Shown here: in pieces, positions 42,266-50,702 of the stretch | How the letters are laid out: the number at the start of each line of letters is the position of its first letter | Numbering within the stretch: the stretch's first letter is position 1 | Source: an uncultured Desulfobacteraceae bacterium | GTDB lineage: Bacteria; Desulfobacterota; Desulfobacteria; Desulfobacterales; Desulfatirhabdiaceae | NCBI GenBank assembly: GCA_903953895.1 | Contig: CAJBLH010000053.1 | Location: 1 to 51,486 of the forward strand | Length of the DNA stretch: 51,486 bases | Reading direction: 5' to 3' | Program-made: the position numbers and the translations under genes | The notes under the pieces: generated by a model | Told to the model about the DNA's origin: nothing | Seen by the model: the letters and a program-made list of their open reading frames with translations, nothing else | Databases searched by the model: none

Positions 42266-44483
42266 AATTTCGAGCAGAAACAAGAAATGTTACGAAAAAT
42301 CTGCCTGCTGGCAATTGTTTTCCTGTTCCAGAGTGCTGTGTCCGGCGCATGGCCGAGATGAATTGAATTGCTGGCATGTCCCGCACACCCTGTGTTCGGT
42401 ACAGACCGAAGGGGATTTCTACCAAAAAATCTCGACGTGCCTGGCCTGTGATTATTTCCGGGAAAAGGGAAAAAACCATCCCGGTGGATGGGACGATTTT
42501 CTGGACGGCCAGGTCCACAATTACATTTACAAAGCCCTGGAGAAAATTTATCAGAAAGAGGAAAGCTTTGTTGAAATATTGAATCGCATTCCAGATGGCT
42601 TGTTTACGACGGATAAGGAGTTGCGAATCACATATTTCAACCCGGCGGCTGAAAAAATCACCGGTTTTTCGGCTGCCGATGCTGTTGGGATGTATTGTAA
42701 AGATGTATTCAAAAATAAAATCTGTGAAACGGACTGTGCCCTGAAAAAAGCCTGCGAGATCGGTGGCGACATTCATAACCGGGAATATGTGATTACCAAC
42801 ATCGAGGGGCAGGTACTGCCCATCCTGTGCTCTACGACCGCTTTTCGGGATGTTTCCGGAAAAATCATCGGCGGGCTCGAGATTTTCAAGGATATCACCG
42901 AAATTTACAGCCTTCAGGAAGAAATCATTAAAAGAGAGCGAAAATACAGGCGTGTTTTCGAGGGCAGTCACGACATGATTTACACCACGAACAACAAGGG
43001 GAAAATCCTCGAGATCAATGACGCCGGTGTGCAACTGCTTGGATTTTTAGATAAAGATGAAGTACTGAAGCTTGATCATGCGCGACAGCTCTACCGTTAC
43101 CCCAAAGACCGCGACAGGTTTATCCGCCGGGTAGATGCCAACGGGTTCGTCAAAGATTATGAAGTGGACTTTGTCAAGAAAAGCGGTACGTTTATCCGCG
43201 TGTTGATTTCAAGCCGGAAATACGACAATCCGATCACCGGCGAAATAGAGTATGAGGGAATCATCAAGGACATTACCAAGCGCACACAGGCCGAACAGAC
43301 GGTGCGGGAGCGAAACCTGGAATTGTCCGTGTTGAACAGTGTGGCGGTGGCCATCAATATGACGATGGATATGCCGCATATTCTGGATATCACGTTGAAA
43401 AATGTCATCCGCTCGCTGAAAATCAAACGGGGAGGGATATTCTTAATCGATCACAATACGCGCACCGCCAGGCTTGAAGCCAGTCTGGGATTGCCGGCAC
43501 AGGATATGGATGCCAGCCAGGGGGTGACATTCAAGGATACGGAGCTGCGCAATTACCTCTTGAGCCCCGGGGGGGTGCTGGCGCCCGAACCGATTTTTCC
43601 TGTTTTCAAGGCCAGATACAAGGCTGTCACGGGTCAGAAAGTCCCCTGGCTGTCCTGCATTTTGATTACGTTCAAAGGAAAAAGCATCGGATTTTTCGGT
43701 TTGGACATTCATGTCAACCGCATTTTAAGCGATCATGAGTATCATCATCTTGGATCACTGGGAAATTTTCTGGGCGGTGCAATCGCCAACTCTCAGTTCA
43801 TGAAAGCCATTAATCTTCACCAGCAGGAATTGAGCCGCCTGACCCAGATGCTTTTTTCCAGCCAGGAGGAAGAACGCCGGCGTATTGCGCGGGAACTTCA
43901 TGATGAGGCTGGTCAAGCGTTGACAGCAGTCACATTGAGTCTCGACCGGCTGGAGCAAAACGTTACCGGAAGTCCGGACAAATTGCTCGAGGAAATTGCG
44001 CATATCAGAAAACTGGTTCAGCGGACGTCTTCGGAAATCAGGGGACTTTCGTATCGTCTCCATCCCACCCTGTTGGTGGATCTGGGGCTGGAACCGGCGC
44101 TGAATCTTTATTTCAAGGAAATGAGCGCCCGTTCCGACCTGGATATCGATTTTCGGATGGTGGGGTTCGACAATCGCCTGAAACCGGATATCGAAACCGT
44201 TTTATACCGGTTCAGCCAGGAAGCGCTGACCAACACATTGAAGCATTCGGGTGCGGAAACATTCCGGCTGTCCATCATTAAAAGCTATCCCAAGATCATT
44301 TTCACCGCCGAGGATGACGGCATGGGGTTTGACGGCCAGATCGGCTGCAGCGAAAAAAGAAGCCTGGGGCTGATCGGCATGCGTGAACGGGCCATTCAAC
44401 TGGGCGGAACATTCTCTTTGCTCGGCAGACAGGGACTCGGCGTACGTATCCGGGTTGAAATTCCTTTCGATGAGGCGGATTGA
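42234..44483 (+). CDS. Two-CW / PAS-PAS-GAF sensor histidine kinase
   Basis: A 749-residue kinase from the GTG at 42234, which has AAAAGGAG ten bases upstream. The N-terminus carries a two-CW Cys cluster (CWQLFSCSRVLCPAHG, CWHVPHTLC, TCLACDYF) that may bind a metal or cluster. Then come two PAS domains (LNRIPDGLFTTDKELRITYF; FEGSHDMIYTTNNKGKILEI), a GAF-like region and a HisKA_3/HATPase core with phospho-accepting His556 (RELHDEAGQALTAV) and N/G boxes (FSQEALTNTLKHS, DDGMGFDG). No membrane helices, so a cytoplasmic sensor. It is coupled to the response regulator one base downstream. Confidence 0.92.
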   Translation: MSSLLKSHHHKISSRNKKCYEKSACWQLFSCSRVLCPAHGRDELNCWHVPHTLCSVQTEGDFYQKISTCLACDYFREKGKNHPGGWDDFLDGQVHNYIYKALEKIYQKEESFVEILNRIPDGLFTTDKELRITYFNPAAEKITGFSAADAVGMYCKDVFKNKICETDCALKKACEIGGDIHNREYVITNIEGQVLPILCSTTAFRDVSGKIIGGLEIFKDITEIYSLQEEIIKRERKYRRVFEGSHDMIYTTNNKGKILEINDAGVQLLGFLDKDEVLKLDHARQLYRYPKDRDRFIRRVDANGFVKDYEVDFVKKSGTFIRVLISSRKYDNPITGEIEYEGIIKDITKRTQAEQTVRERNLELSVLNSVAVAINMTMDMPHILDITLKNVIRSLKIKRGGIFLIDHNTRTARLEASLGLPAQDMDASQGVTFKDTELRNYLLSPGGVLAPEPIFPVFKARYKAVTGQKVPWLSCILITFKGKSIGFFGLDIHVNRILSDHEYHHLGSLGNFLGGAIANSQFMKAINLHQQELSRLTQMLFSSQEEERRRIARELHDEAGQALTAVTLSLDRLEQNVTGSPDKLLEEIAHIRKLVQRTSSEIRGLSYRLHPTLLVDLGLEPALNLYFKEMSARSDLDIDFRMVGFDNRLKPDIETVLYRFSQEALTNTLKHSGAETFRLSIIKSYPKIIFTAEDDGMGFDGQIGCSEKRSLGLIGMRERAIQLGGTFSLLGRQGLGVRIRVEIPFDEAD

Positions 44484-44484
44484 C

Positions 44485-45147
44485 ATGACAAAAAGAATCA
44501 AAATCATGATTGCCGAAGACCATACCATCGTCCGACAGGGTCTGGCCCGCCTGTTATCGGATCAACCCGGACTGGAGGTGGTCGGTCAGGCCGTCAACGG
44601 GTGGGAGGCTGTGGAAATGGCCGAAAAACTGAATCCGGACATCATCATCATGGATATCGCCATGCCCAAGATGAACGGCATCGAAGCCTCCAAAAAAATC
44701 CGGAAATTGCTTCCCAAAACAAAAATCATCATCCTTTCCATGTATTCTCATGAACACTACATCCATGAACTGCTCGAAGTCGGGGTTTCCGGATATCTGC
44801 TGAAAGATTCTTCGGGCCGCGACATTATCAAGGCCATCGACGATGCCTTGCAGAACAAAACATCCCTGAGTCCGGCCATTTCCAAAAGAGTGGCGGAAAT
44901 CGCGCATCCCTCCCACAAGAATACGACTCGGGAAGATCGTTTCAATCTGCTTTCCAACCGGGAAAGGGAGGTGTTTCAGCTCATTGCCGAAGGATACGCC
45001 ACCCGCAACATTGCCGATATGCTCTGCGTCAGTCTGAGTACGGTCAAGACCCACCGTGCGAAAATCATGGAAAAACTCGTCGTAAAATCCCCGGTACAAC
45101 TTGTTCATATCGCCATTCAACTGGGTCTGGTCGATCCGGAAATATAG
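44485..45147 (+). CDS. NarL-family response regulator
   Basis: A 220-residue regulator from the ATG one base after the kinase stop; the open frame extends further upstream inside the kinase gene. Receiver domain with acidic pocket AEDH, phospho-acceptor Asp57 (IIIMDIAMPKM) and Lys in LLKDSS, followed by a LuxR helix-turn-helix (LSNREREVFQLIAEGYATRN, LSTVKTHRAKIMEKL). It forms a two-component pair with the two-CW kinase and probably controls the methyl-transfer operon starting 205 bases downstream. Confidence 0.95.
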   Translation: MTKRIKIMIAEDHTIVRQGLARLLSDQPGLEVVGQAVNGWEAVEMAEKLNPDIIIMDIAMPKMNGIEASKKIRKLLPKTKIIILSMYSHEHYIHELLEVGVSGYLLKDSSGRDIIKAIDDALQNKTSLSPAISKRVAEIAHPSHKNTTREDRFNLLSNREREVFQLIAEGYATRNIADMLCVSLSTVKTHRAKIMEKLVVKSPVQLVHIAIQLGLVDPEI

Positions 45148-45211
45148 CATGCCCCCTTTTTTCAGATAAATTCCATTCATTTTTTCAATTTATTCCTGAC
45201 AATGATTGAAA

Positions 45212-45228
45212 ATCATCTTTTAGATGAT
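45212..45228. promoter_or_regulatory. Perfect palindrome before the MtrH-type gene
   Basis: ATCATCT-TTT-AGATGAT, 7-3-7. It lies between the response-regulator stop and the MtrH-type gene. A NarL-type binding site or a short terminator hairpin; no strong T-run follows. Confidence 0.35.
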
Positions 45229-45280
45229 ATTAAATCAAGAATGGATTCGGTATAAGTGCTCAAAATTTCATTGATGGACA

Positions 45281-45295
45281 TCGAGATATTCTCGA
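45281..45295. promoter_or_regulatory. Second palindrome, leader of the MtrH-type gene
   Basis: TCGAGA-TAT-TCTCGA, a 6-3-6 dyad 56 bases before the start codon. It may be an operator or a leader hairpin. Confidence 0.35.
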
Positions 45296-45351
45296 CGGGA
45301 TGTACGCGGGGATGCGCTCCGCTGGGTGATAACAACTCCAGGAGGTAATCT

Positions 45352-46299
45352 ATGTTTCAGTTCGATACAAAACAGAAAGTGTGTGAGGTTGGTTGTGTCA
45401 AATTTGGCGGGCAGCCGGGAGAATACCCCACCGTGGTGTGTTCTTCCATTTTCCAGAAGGGCGACAAGGTTTTTGAAGGCAAACGCAAGGAAGGTTTCAA
45501 TGAAACGCTTGCGGCTTCCCTGTTGACGACACAGGAAAAACTCTGGAAAGAATCCGGTGTTCCCGCCATGGCCGATATCGTCGCCAACACCGGCGATGAG
45601 TTCAAGCGATTCATCGATTTTGTGGTCGCCAATACGTCGATGCCTTTTTGTATCGATGCCTGGGTGATGAAACCCAAACTGGAAGGGGCCGCCTATTGTG
45701 CGGAAAAAGGGCTTCTGGATCGGATGTTTTACAACAGCCTGACGGTCTGGGAACAGGATCTGGAGACCGAAATCCGGGAAATCGCAAAGATTGGCGTCAA
45801 ACATGTACTGTTGGTTGCTTTTGACCAGGCCGACCAGATGCCTTCCGGACGCATTAGCGGAACACAGAAGATTCTGGATGCCATTGAAAAAGTCGGCGCC
45901 AAATTCGAAAGTATTTTTGTCGATACCTCCGTCATGAACGGTCCCGCCACCGCCCTGTGCGGCCTTTCCAACAAGCTGATCAAGGAAAAATGGGGATTTC
46001 CCACGGCGTCCGCTCCCTCCAATGGTTCCTATATGTGGAAAAAGGCGCGTGAAATGTGGGGTTTCAAGGGGTGGTCCGCCGCTGATGCCGCCCTGGAAGC
46101 TCTTTCTGCGTACATGTATCACGACATGATTTTCTCTGGCCCCATGGCAGGCGCCGATCGGATCGTACCGGCTGTCGCCATGGCCGATGCATTTTTGGCT
46201 ACAGCCGTATATGCGGAAACCAAACGGCTTCCAACCGACCCCAATCACCCGCTGTTCAAACTCTTTCCCGAATTTGTAGAGCAGCTCAAGTCACTGTAA
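45352..46299 (+). CDS. MtrH-family methyltransferase (corrinoid to tetrahydrofolate)
   Basis: A 315-residue TIM-barrel-type methyltransferase of the MtrH/pterin family. Segments typical of the family include CEVGCVKFGGQPGEYPTVV at the start, FCIDAWVMKP, TASAPSNGSYMW and the C-terminal FKLFPEFV. MtrH-type enzymes in bacteria move the methyl group from a methyl-corrinoid protein to tetrahydrofolate (methyltransferase II in demethylase systems). An ideal CAGGAGG precedes the ATG. It heads the four-gene set with a UroD-type methyltransferase, a corrinoid protein and RACo. Direction and pterin specificity are inferred. Confidence 0.88.
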   Translation: MFQFDTKQKVCEVGCVKFGGQPGEYPTVVCSSIFQKGDKVFEGKRKEGFNETLAASLLTTQEKLWKESGVPAMADIVANTGDEFKRFIDFVVANTSMPFCIDAWVMKPKLEGAAYCAEKGLLDRMFYNSLTVWEQDLETEIREIAKIGVKHVLLVAFDQADQMPSGRISGTQKILDAIEKVGAKFESIFVDTSVMNGPATALCGLSNKLIKEKWGFPTASAPSNGSYMWKKAREMWGFKGWSAADAALEALSAYMYHDMIFSGPMAGADRIVPAVAMADAFLATAVYAETKRLPTDPNHPLFKLFPEFVEQLKSL

Positions 46300-46348
46300 T
46301 GAATTTTTACGGCTTTTGAAAATACAACAGAATCTGAAAGGAATTGTC

Positions 46349-47392
46349 ATGGCAGAACTTACATCAAAAGAAAGAGTCATTAAATTTTTCAAAAAAGAAC
46401 CCATCGACACCATGCCCGTTTTTTCCGGGATGGGCACGGTGGTGATCCAGGCTGTGAACGAAATGGGAGTTAAATTCGCTCAGGTACACACGACTGCCGA
46501 ACTTTTGGCCGGATCAGCTATGAAATCCAGCGAAATGTGTGGATTGGACGCTGTGTGTATCCCCTACGACATGGCAACCGTCGCACAGGCTGTGGGCTGT
46601 GGCTTGACCCTGTACGAAAACTCCGCGGACATTTTGTATCCTACGGTTCCCAACAAATGGGAAACACTTGAAGCCGTCAACATTCCCGCCGATTTCATGA
46701 AGCGGGAAAGAATGCCCATGGTGGATGATGCTTTTAAAATTCTGGTGAAAGACGGACGGTTTGCAGTGGGCGCCTGGCAGTTGGGTCCTTTCACGCTGGC
46801 CGGCCAGATCATCGAACTGGGGCTGCTCTTAAAGGGCGCAAAGAAAAACAAGGAAGCCGTAGAAGCTTTTTTGACGAAGATGACCGATATCGTGATTGAA
46901 AGTATCAAACATTATGAAAGCCTTGGCGTGGATTTTCTGAACATTCGTGAAATGGGATCCGGAACGGATCTGCTTTCCCCGAAAATGTGGAACTCGCTGA
47001 TTCAGCCCCACCTGACCCGGATTTTCAGCGAACTGAAGACGCCTGCTGTCCTGCATATCTGCGGAGGCACGGATATGATCGTACCGCTGATGAACCAGTG
47101 CGGTGCGGATGCGCTTTCCTTCGATCAGAAAAACACGCTGACCAAAACCCGGGAAGTGGTTGGAAAAGACGTGATCATTCTGGGGAATTTTGACCCATAC
47201 GGTACGCTGGTTCAGATGGAAAATCCGGAGGATGTAAAAGCGGTTGTGAAGAAATGCATCGATGATGGCGTGGATGCTGTCTGGCCGGGTTGCGATCTGT
47301 GGCCGGATGTAAAAATGGATAACGTCAAAGCCTGGGTCAATACCGTCCGGGAATGCGGAAAGAAAGCTTCGCCGGCCATCGGGCGGCTCTAA
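46349..47392 (+). CDS. UroD-family methyltransferase of the four-component set
   Basis: A 347-residue paralogue in fold of the protein at 32257, started at the ATG with GAAAGGA upstream. Zinc triad: His236 and Cys238 in LHICGGTDMIV and Cys315 in PGCDLWPDV. In bacterial O-demethylases of acetogens and relatives, a UroD-type protein can be the substrate-specific methyltransferase I, moving the methyl group from substrate to corrinoid protein. Its place between the MtrH-type enzyme and the corrinoid protein fits that role. The methylated substrate is unknown; a thiol acceptor role, as in MtaA, is the alternative. Confidence 0.87.
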   Translation: MAELTSKERVIKFFKKEPIDTMPVFSGMGTVVIQAVNEMGVKFAQVHTTAELLAGSAMKSSEMCGLDAVCIPYDMATVAQAVGCGLTLYENSADILYPTVPNKWETLEAVNIPADFMKRERMPMVDDAFKILVKDGRFAVGAWQLGPFTLAGQIIELGLLLKGAKKNKEAVEAFLTKMTDIVIESIKHYESLGVDFLNIREMGSGTDLLSPKMWNSLIQPHLTRIFSELKTPAVLHICGGTDMIVPLMNQCGADALSFDQKNTLTKTREVVGKDVIILGNFDPYGTLVQMENPEDVKAVVKKCIDDGVDAVWPGCDLWPDVKMDNVKAWVNTVRECGKKASPAIGRL

Positions 47393-47466
47393 ATATATTG
47401 GCGCTATTTATCAAAAAACTGATGCCTTTTTTTTATTCTTATTTTTGAAGTGGAAAGGAAATGAAC

Positions 47467-48144
47467 ATGTCAAAGACAAAAGAAGAAATGTTGAAAGCGT
47501 TGGCGGAAGCCGTTGTGGAATATGATGAAGATGCCTGCAAGGAACTCTCCCAGGAAGTTCTGGATCGTCCGGAATTGCTCACCCCGATGGAGGCGGTGAT
47601 GAACGGACTTGCCGCAGGCATGGAAGAAGTCGGTCGCCTCTACGATACCCATGAATATTTTGTTCCTGAAGTGTTGATGTGCGCAGATGCACTTTACGCG
47701 GGCCTTGGCATTTTACGGCCCCATATTCCGAAATCTGATGCCGGAGTGAATGCGCAGGTGGTTATCGGTTCCATTCAGGGGGATGTTCACGATATCGGGA
47801 AAAACCTGGTAAAGATGATGTTTGACGTTGCCGGTTGGGGCGTTCATGATCTTGGCCGGGATGTTCCGCTGGAGCAGTTCGTCGAAAAACAGCTCGATAC
47901 CAACTCCGAGGTTGTCGCCATGTCCGCCATGATGACCACCACCATGCTTGGCATGAAGAAAGTTATCGCGATGATCAAAGAGAAAAACCCGGAATGTCTC
48001 ATCATGCTGGGCGGTGCGCCAGTCACCAAAGACGTGGCGAATCTGTTCGGCGCCGATGGCTATGCCGATTCCGCAGGAAACGCCGTTTCCGAAGGCATCA
48101 AGATGATCGGACGTCTACGCGAATTTCAGGCCGCTAAAAAATAA
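47467..48144 (+). CDS. Corrinoid-binding methyl-carrier protein (MtaC/MtbC type)
   Basis: A 225-residue protein from the ATG eight bases after GGAAAGGA; an ATG two codons earlier is less well spaced. The N-terminal half is the four-helix cap (residues 1-88: LDRPELLTPMEAVMNGLAAG and MEEVGRLYDTHEYFVPEVLM). The C-terminal half is the Rossmann-like B12 domain with the lower-ligand His108 in GDVHDIGKNLV and SAMMTTTMLGMK and the GGAPVTKD loop. It carries the cobamide that shuttles the methyl group between the UroD-type and MtrH-type methyltransferases. Confidence 0.95.
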   Translation: MSKTKEEMLKALAEAVVEYDEDACKELSQEVLDRPELLTPMEAVMNGLAAGMEEVGRLYDTHEYFVPEVLMCADALYAGLGILRPHIPKSDAGVNAQVVIGSIQGDVHDIGKNLVKMMFDVAGWGVHDLGRDVPLEQFVEKQLDTNSEVVAMSAMMTTTMLGMKKVIAMIKEKNPECLIMLGGAPVTKDVANLFGADGYADSAGNAVSEGIKMIGRLREFQAAKK

Positions 48145-48152
48145 GCGAACGG

Positions 48153-48233
48153 GGGGACGGAACAGGGTACATGGGGCAGGGTGCAGGGTGCACGCTGATA
48201 CCTGATACCTGCCCCCTGATCCCCGCCCCCTGT
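48153..48233. repeat. GC-rich intergenic repeat element
   Basis: Repeated CAGGGTGCAGGGTGC-type wording faces CCTGATACCTGCCCCC, forming an imperfect inverted repeat between the corrinoid protein and RACo genes. Such CAGGGT elements are dispersed in related genomes. It may lower read-through into the RACo gene. Confidence 0.5.
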
Positions 48234-48251
48234 AATATAGGAGATATGTGA

Positions 48252-50336
48252 ATGGATCAAAACAAGGCCATGGTGATTTTCCAGCCTTCCGGTCGTCGGG
48301 GTGAAGTTCCCAAGGGGATTAACTTGATCGAGGCTTCCCGGCTATTGGGCGTGGATATCGAAGCCCTTTGCGGTGAAAAAAAAGTATGTGGCAAATGTAT
48401 CGTTCGAATTGAAGAAGGAAATTTCGAGAAATACGGTGTTATTTCAGGCATGAAGAATACAAGCGACTGGCAGCCGGAAGTCGAGTCGAAATTCATCAAT
48501 GCCGAAAATCAGGCCAAAGGCTATCGCCTTGGCTGCGTGGCCAAGGTCGAAGGCGATCTGCTCGTATTCGTCCCCGAAGAGTCCCGTGCCGGCAAACAGG
48601 TGGTTTCCAAGGCAGCCCGCGATATCAAGATCGACTGGGATCCAGCGGTAAGACTCTATTTTGTTCAGGTGGTCAAACCGACATTCGAAGATTGTCTGGG
48701 GGACTTTGAACGGATATGCAAGGCGTTGGCCAGAGAATACGGTCTGCCGGAAGTCCTGGAAGTGGATATTCAGACCCTGAGAAAACTTCCCGGCGCATTG
48801 CGGGACGGCAATTATGGTGTAACGGTCAGCGTCTGGAACGAGAAGGAAGTCATTCGCGTACAGCCCGGCAGAGTCGAACATGCTTATGGCATCGCGATCG
48901 ATGTGGGCACCACCACTGTGGCCGGTTATCTGTGCGATCTTACCAACAAGGAAGTCATCAACACGGCATCGATGATGAACCCCCAGTGCAAATACGGTGA
49001 AGATGTCATGGCGCGGATCACTTTTCACATGACCACTCCCGACGGTCTGCAGCGCATGAGTGATGATATCGTCGAAGGGGTGAATGAATTGATTGCCAAG
49101 GCCATTGTCGAAACCCATCCCCCTCTGAAAAAAGTTAAAAAGAAAAAAGGGGAAGAAGGTCCCGACGAATTCGTTGAAGCTCCGGAAGAAGGCAAAACCT
49201 ATCAGCGAATCAAGATGGAAGATATCGAAGATATCACCATCGGATTCAACACGGCCATGCACCATATTTTCCTGGGCCTGGACCCGCAGTTTGTCGGCCT
49301 GGCGCCTTTTCCACCCGTTATTCATCACAGCATGGATATTCGTGCGCGTGATCTGGGCATCAAGGTCAACCCCTCCACCTACGTGTTCGTGCTTCCCAAT
49401 GAAGCCGGTTTTGTGGGCGCGGACAATGTCGGCGTGCTGATCTGTGAAGAACCCTACAAGAGTGACGATATTCAGCTCATTATCGATATCGGCACCAACG
49501 GCGAGCTTGTGCTTGGCAACCGCCATAAATTGATTTCATCCTCCTGTGCCACGGGTCCCGCTCTGGAAGGTGCTCAGCTTTCCTTCGGCATGCGGGCTGC
49601 TCCGGGGGCCATCGAGCGCATCGACATCGAGCCCGGCACTTTTGAAGTCAATTATAAGGTTATCGGACGGGATGCCTGGCGAAAATTTTCGGAACCCCAC
49701 GAGATGAAGGCAAAGGGGATTTGTGGTTCCGGTATTCTGGATGTTCTGGCGGAGCTGTATTCATCCGGCGTCATCACCAAAACAGGCGTTTTCAACAAGA
49801 AGGTTCTCAAAGATCACCCTCGGTTCCGAAAGAACGCGGATACCGGCCAACCGGAGTTCATTCTGGCCTTTAAGGAAGAGTCCTCCATCGATAAAGACAT
49901 CGTTATCACCCAGAAAGATATCCGTCAGATCCAATTGGCCAAGGGTGCGCTATATGCCGGTTGTAAACTGATGGTGAAGCGGATGGGAGTCGAGAAAGTC
50001 GATCGCGTCAAGATTGCCGGTGCGTTCGGCACCCATGTGGATCGGACCAAAGCGCTGACCATGGGGCTTTTCCCGGATTGTGAAATCGAAAAGATTGAAG
50101 GTGTGGGCAATGCCGCCGGTGATGGTTGCCGCGCAGCATTGTTGAATGTAAAGAAACGAAGTGAAGCCAACTGGTGTTCCCGAAATGTCGAATATATCGA
50201 ATTGACGGTGGAGCCGACCTTTGAGCAGGATTTCATGGAAGCCATGCAACTGCCGCACATGACCGATGCTTTCCCGCATCTCGAAGGTGTGGTTCTGCCG
50301 GAAATTCTGCATCAGGCAATGAAAGGCGCCAAGTAG
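48252..50336 (+). CDS. RACo: ATP-dependent reductive activator of corrinoid protein
   Basis: A 694-residue protein. Residues 1-100 are a plant-type [2Fe-2S] ferredoxin domain with ligands Cys40, Cys46, Cys49 and Cys95. After a linker comes the ASKHA-type ATPase (DUF4445): AIDVGTTTVAGYLCDL, IIDIGTNGELVLGN, ATGPALEGAQ and GAFGTHVD. RACo reduces the inactive Co(II) form of corrinoid protein back to Co(I), using ATP to drive the low-potential step. An acidic Lys-rich insertion near residues 295-315 (LKKVKKKKGEEG) is not seen in typical members. AGGAG precedes the ATG. It serves the corrinoid protein encoded just upstream. Confidence 0.93.
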   Translation: MDQNKAMVIFQPSGRRGEVPKGINLIEASRLLGVDIEALCGEKKVCGKCIVRIEEGNFEKYGVISGMKNTSDWQPEVESKFINAENQAKGYRLGCVAKVEGDLLVFVPEESRAGKQVVSKAARDIKIDWDPAVRLYFVQVVKPTFEDCLGDFERICKALAREYGLPEVLEVDIQTLRKLPGALRDGNYGVTVSVWNEKEVIRVQPGRVEHAYGIAIDVGTTTVAGYLCDLTNKEVINTASMMNPQCKYGEDVMARITFHMTTPDGLQRMSDDIVEGVNELIAKAIVETHPPLKKVKKKKGEEGPDEFVEAPEEGKTYQRIKMEDIEDITIGFNTAMHHIFLGLDPQFVGLAPFPPVIHHSMDIRARDLGIKVNPSTYVFVLPNEAGFVGADNVGVLICEEPYKSDDIQLIIDIGTNGELVLGNRHKLISSSCATGPALEGAQLSFGMRAAPGAIERIDIEPGTFEVNYKVIGRDAWRKFSEPHEMKAKGICGSGILDVLAELYSSGVITKTGVFNKKVLKDHPRFRKNADTGQPEFILAFKEESSIDKDIVITQKDIRQIQLAKGALYAGCKLMVKRMGVEKVDRVKIAGAFGTHVDRTKALTMGLFPDCEIEKIEGVGNAAGDGCRAALLNVKKRSEANWCSRNVEYIELTVEPTFEQDFMEAMQLPHMTDAFPHLEGVVLPEILHQAMKGAK

Positions 50337-50343
50337 GGCTGTG

Positions 50344-50688
50344 ATGAATCCAGAAATCACACATACAGATGATGGCACATGCGTATCCGTAAATCCCGGG
50401 ATCTGCGGATTCGTGTGTACCGTATGCGCCCGAAAACTGGAAGCCCGTATGGTGAAGATCGACATTGAAGGTTCAGAGTGTCAACAGATCCTGCGGCTTT
50501 CAGAGATGATTTCCCAAATTGGATTCAGGGATATTTTTGTTCCCTTAACCCGGAATCCGGTCTTTGTCAGTGCCGAAAAGGCCGGATGCCACCCGTCCTG
50601 TGTCATTCCCACCGCTGTCATCAAAGCTGCGGAAGCGGCTCTAGGATTGGCATTGAAGCGTGATGTCGTCATACAATTCAAATCTTGA
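50344..50688 (+). CDS. DUF6951-like small Cys-containing protein
   Basis: A 114-residue protein, started at the ATG (a GTG one codon before is possible). It matches a family seen beside methyltransferases, including in methanogens: VNPGICGFVCTVCARKLEAR at the start, a SECQQI-type Cys, and AGCHPSCVIPTAVIKAAEAA followed by LALKRDVVI. The spaced Cys may bind a metal. It lies seven bases after the RACo stop and overlaps the open frame of the next gene, so it belongs to the same operon. Function unknown. Confidence 0.62.
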   Translation: MNPEITHTDDGTCVSVNPGICGFVCTVCARKLEARMVKIDIEGSECQQILRLSEMISQIGFRDIFVPLTRNPVFVSAEKAGCHPSCVIPTAVIKAAEAALGLALKRDVVIQFKS

Positions 50689-50702
50689 GGAAAGGCGCAT
50701 CC

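Noticed and set aside
45268-46248. Long minus-strand open frame (326 codons) opposite the MtrH-type gene
   Set aside because: It mirrors a strongly supported gene on the plus strand, has no ribosome binding site and has a His/Gly/Phe-rich composition typical of antisense shadows.
48444-49526. Minus-strand open frame of 360 codons opposite RACo
   Set aside because: RACo on the plus strand has full domain evidence; the opposite frame shows no family features.
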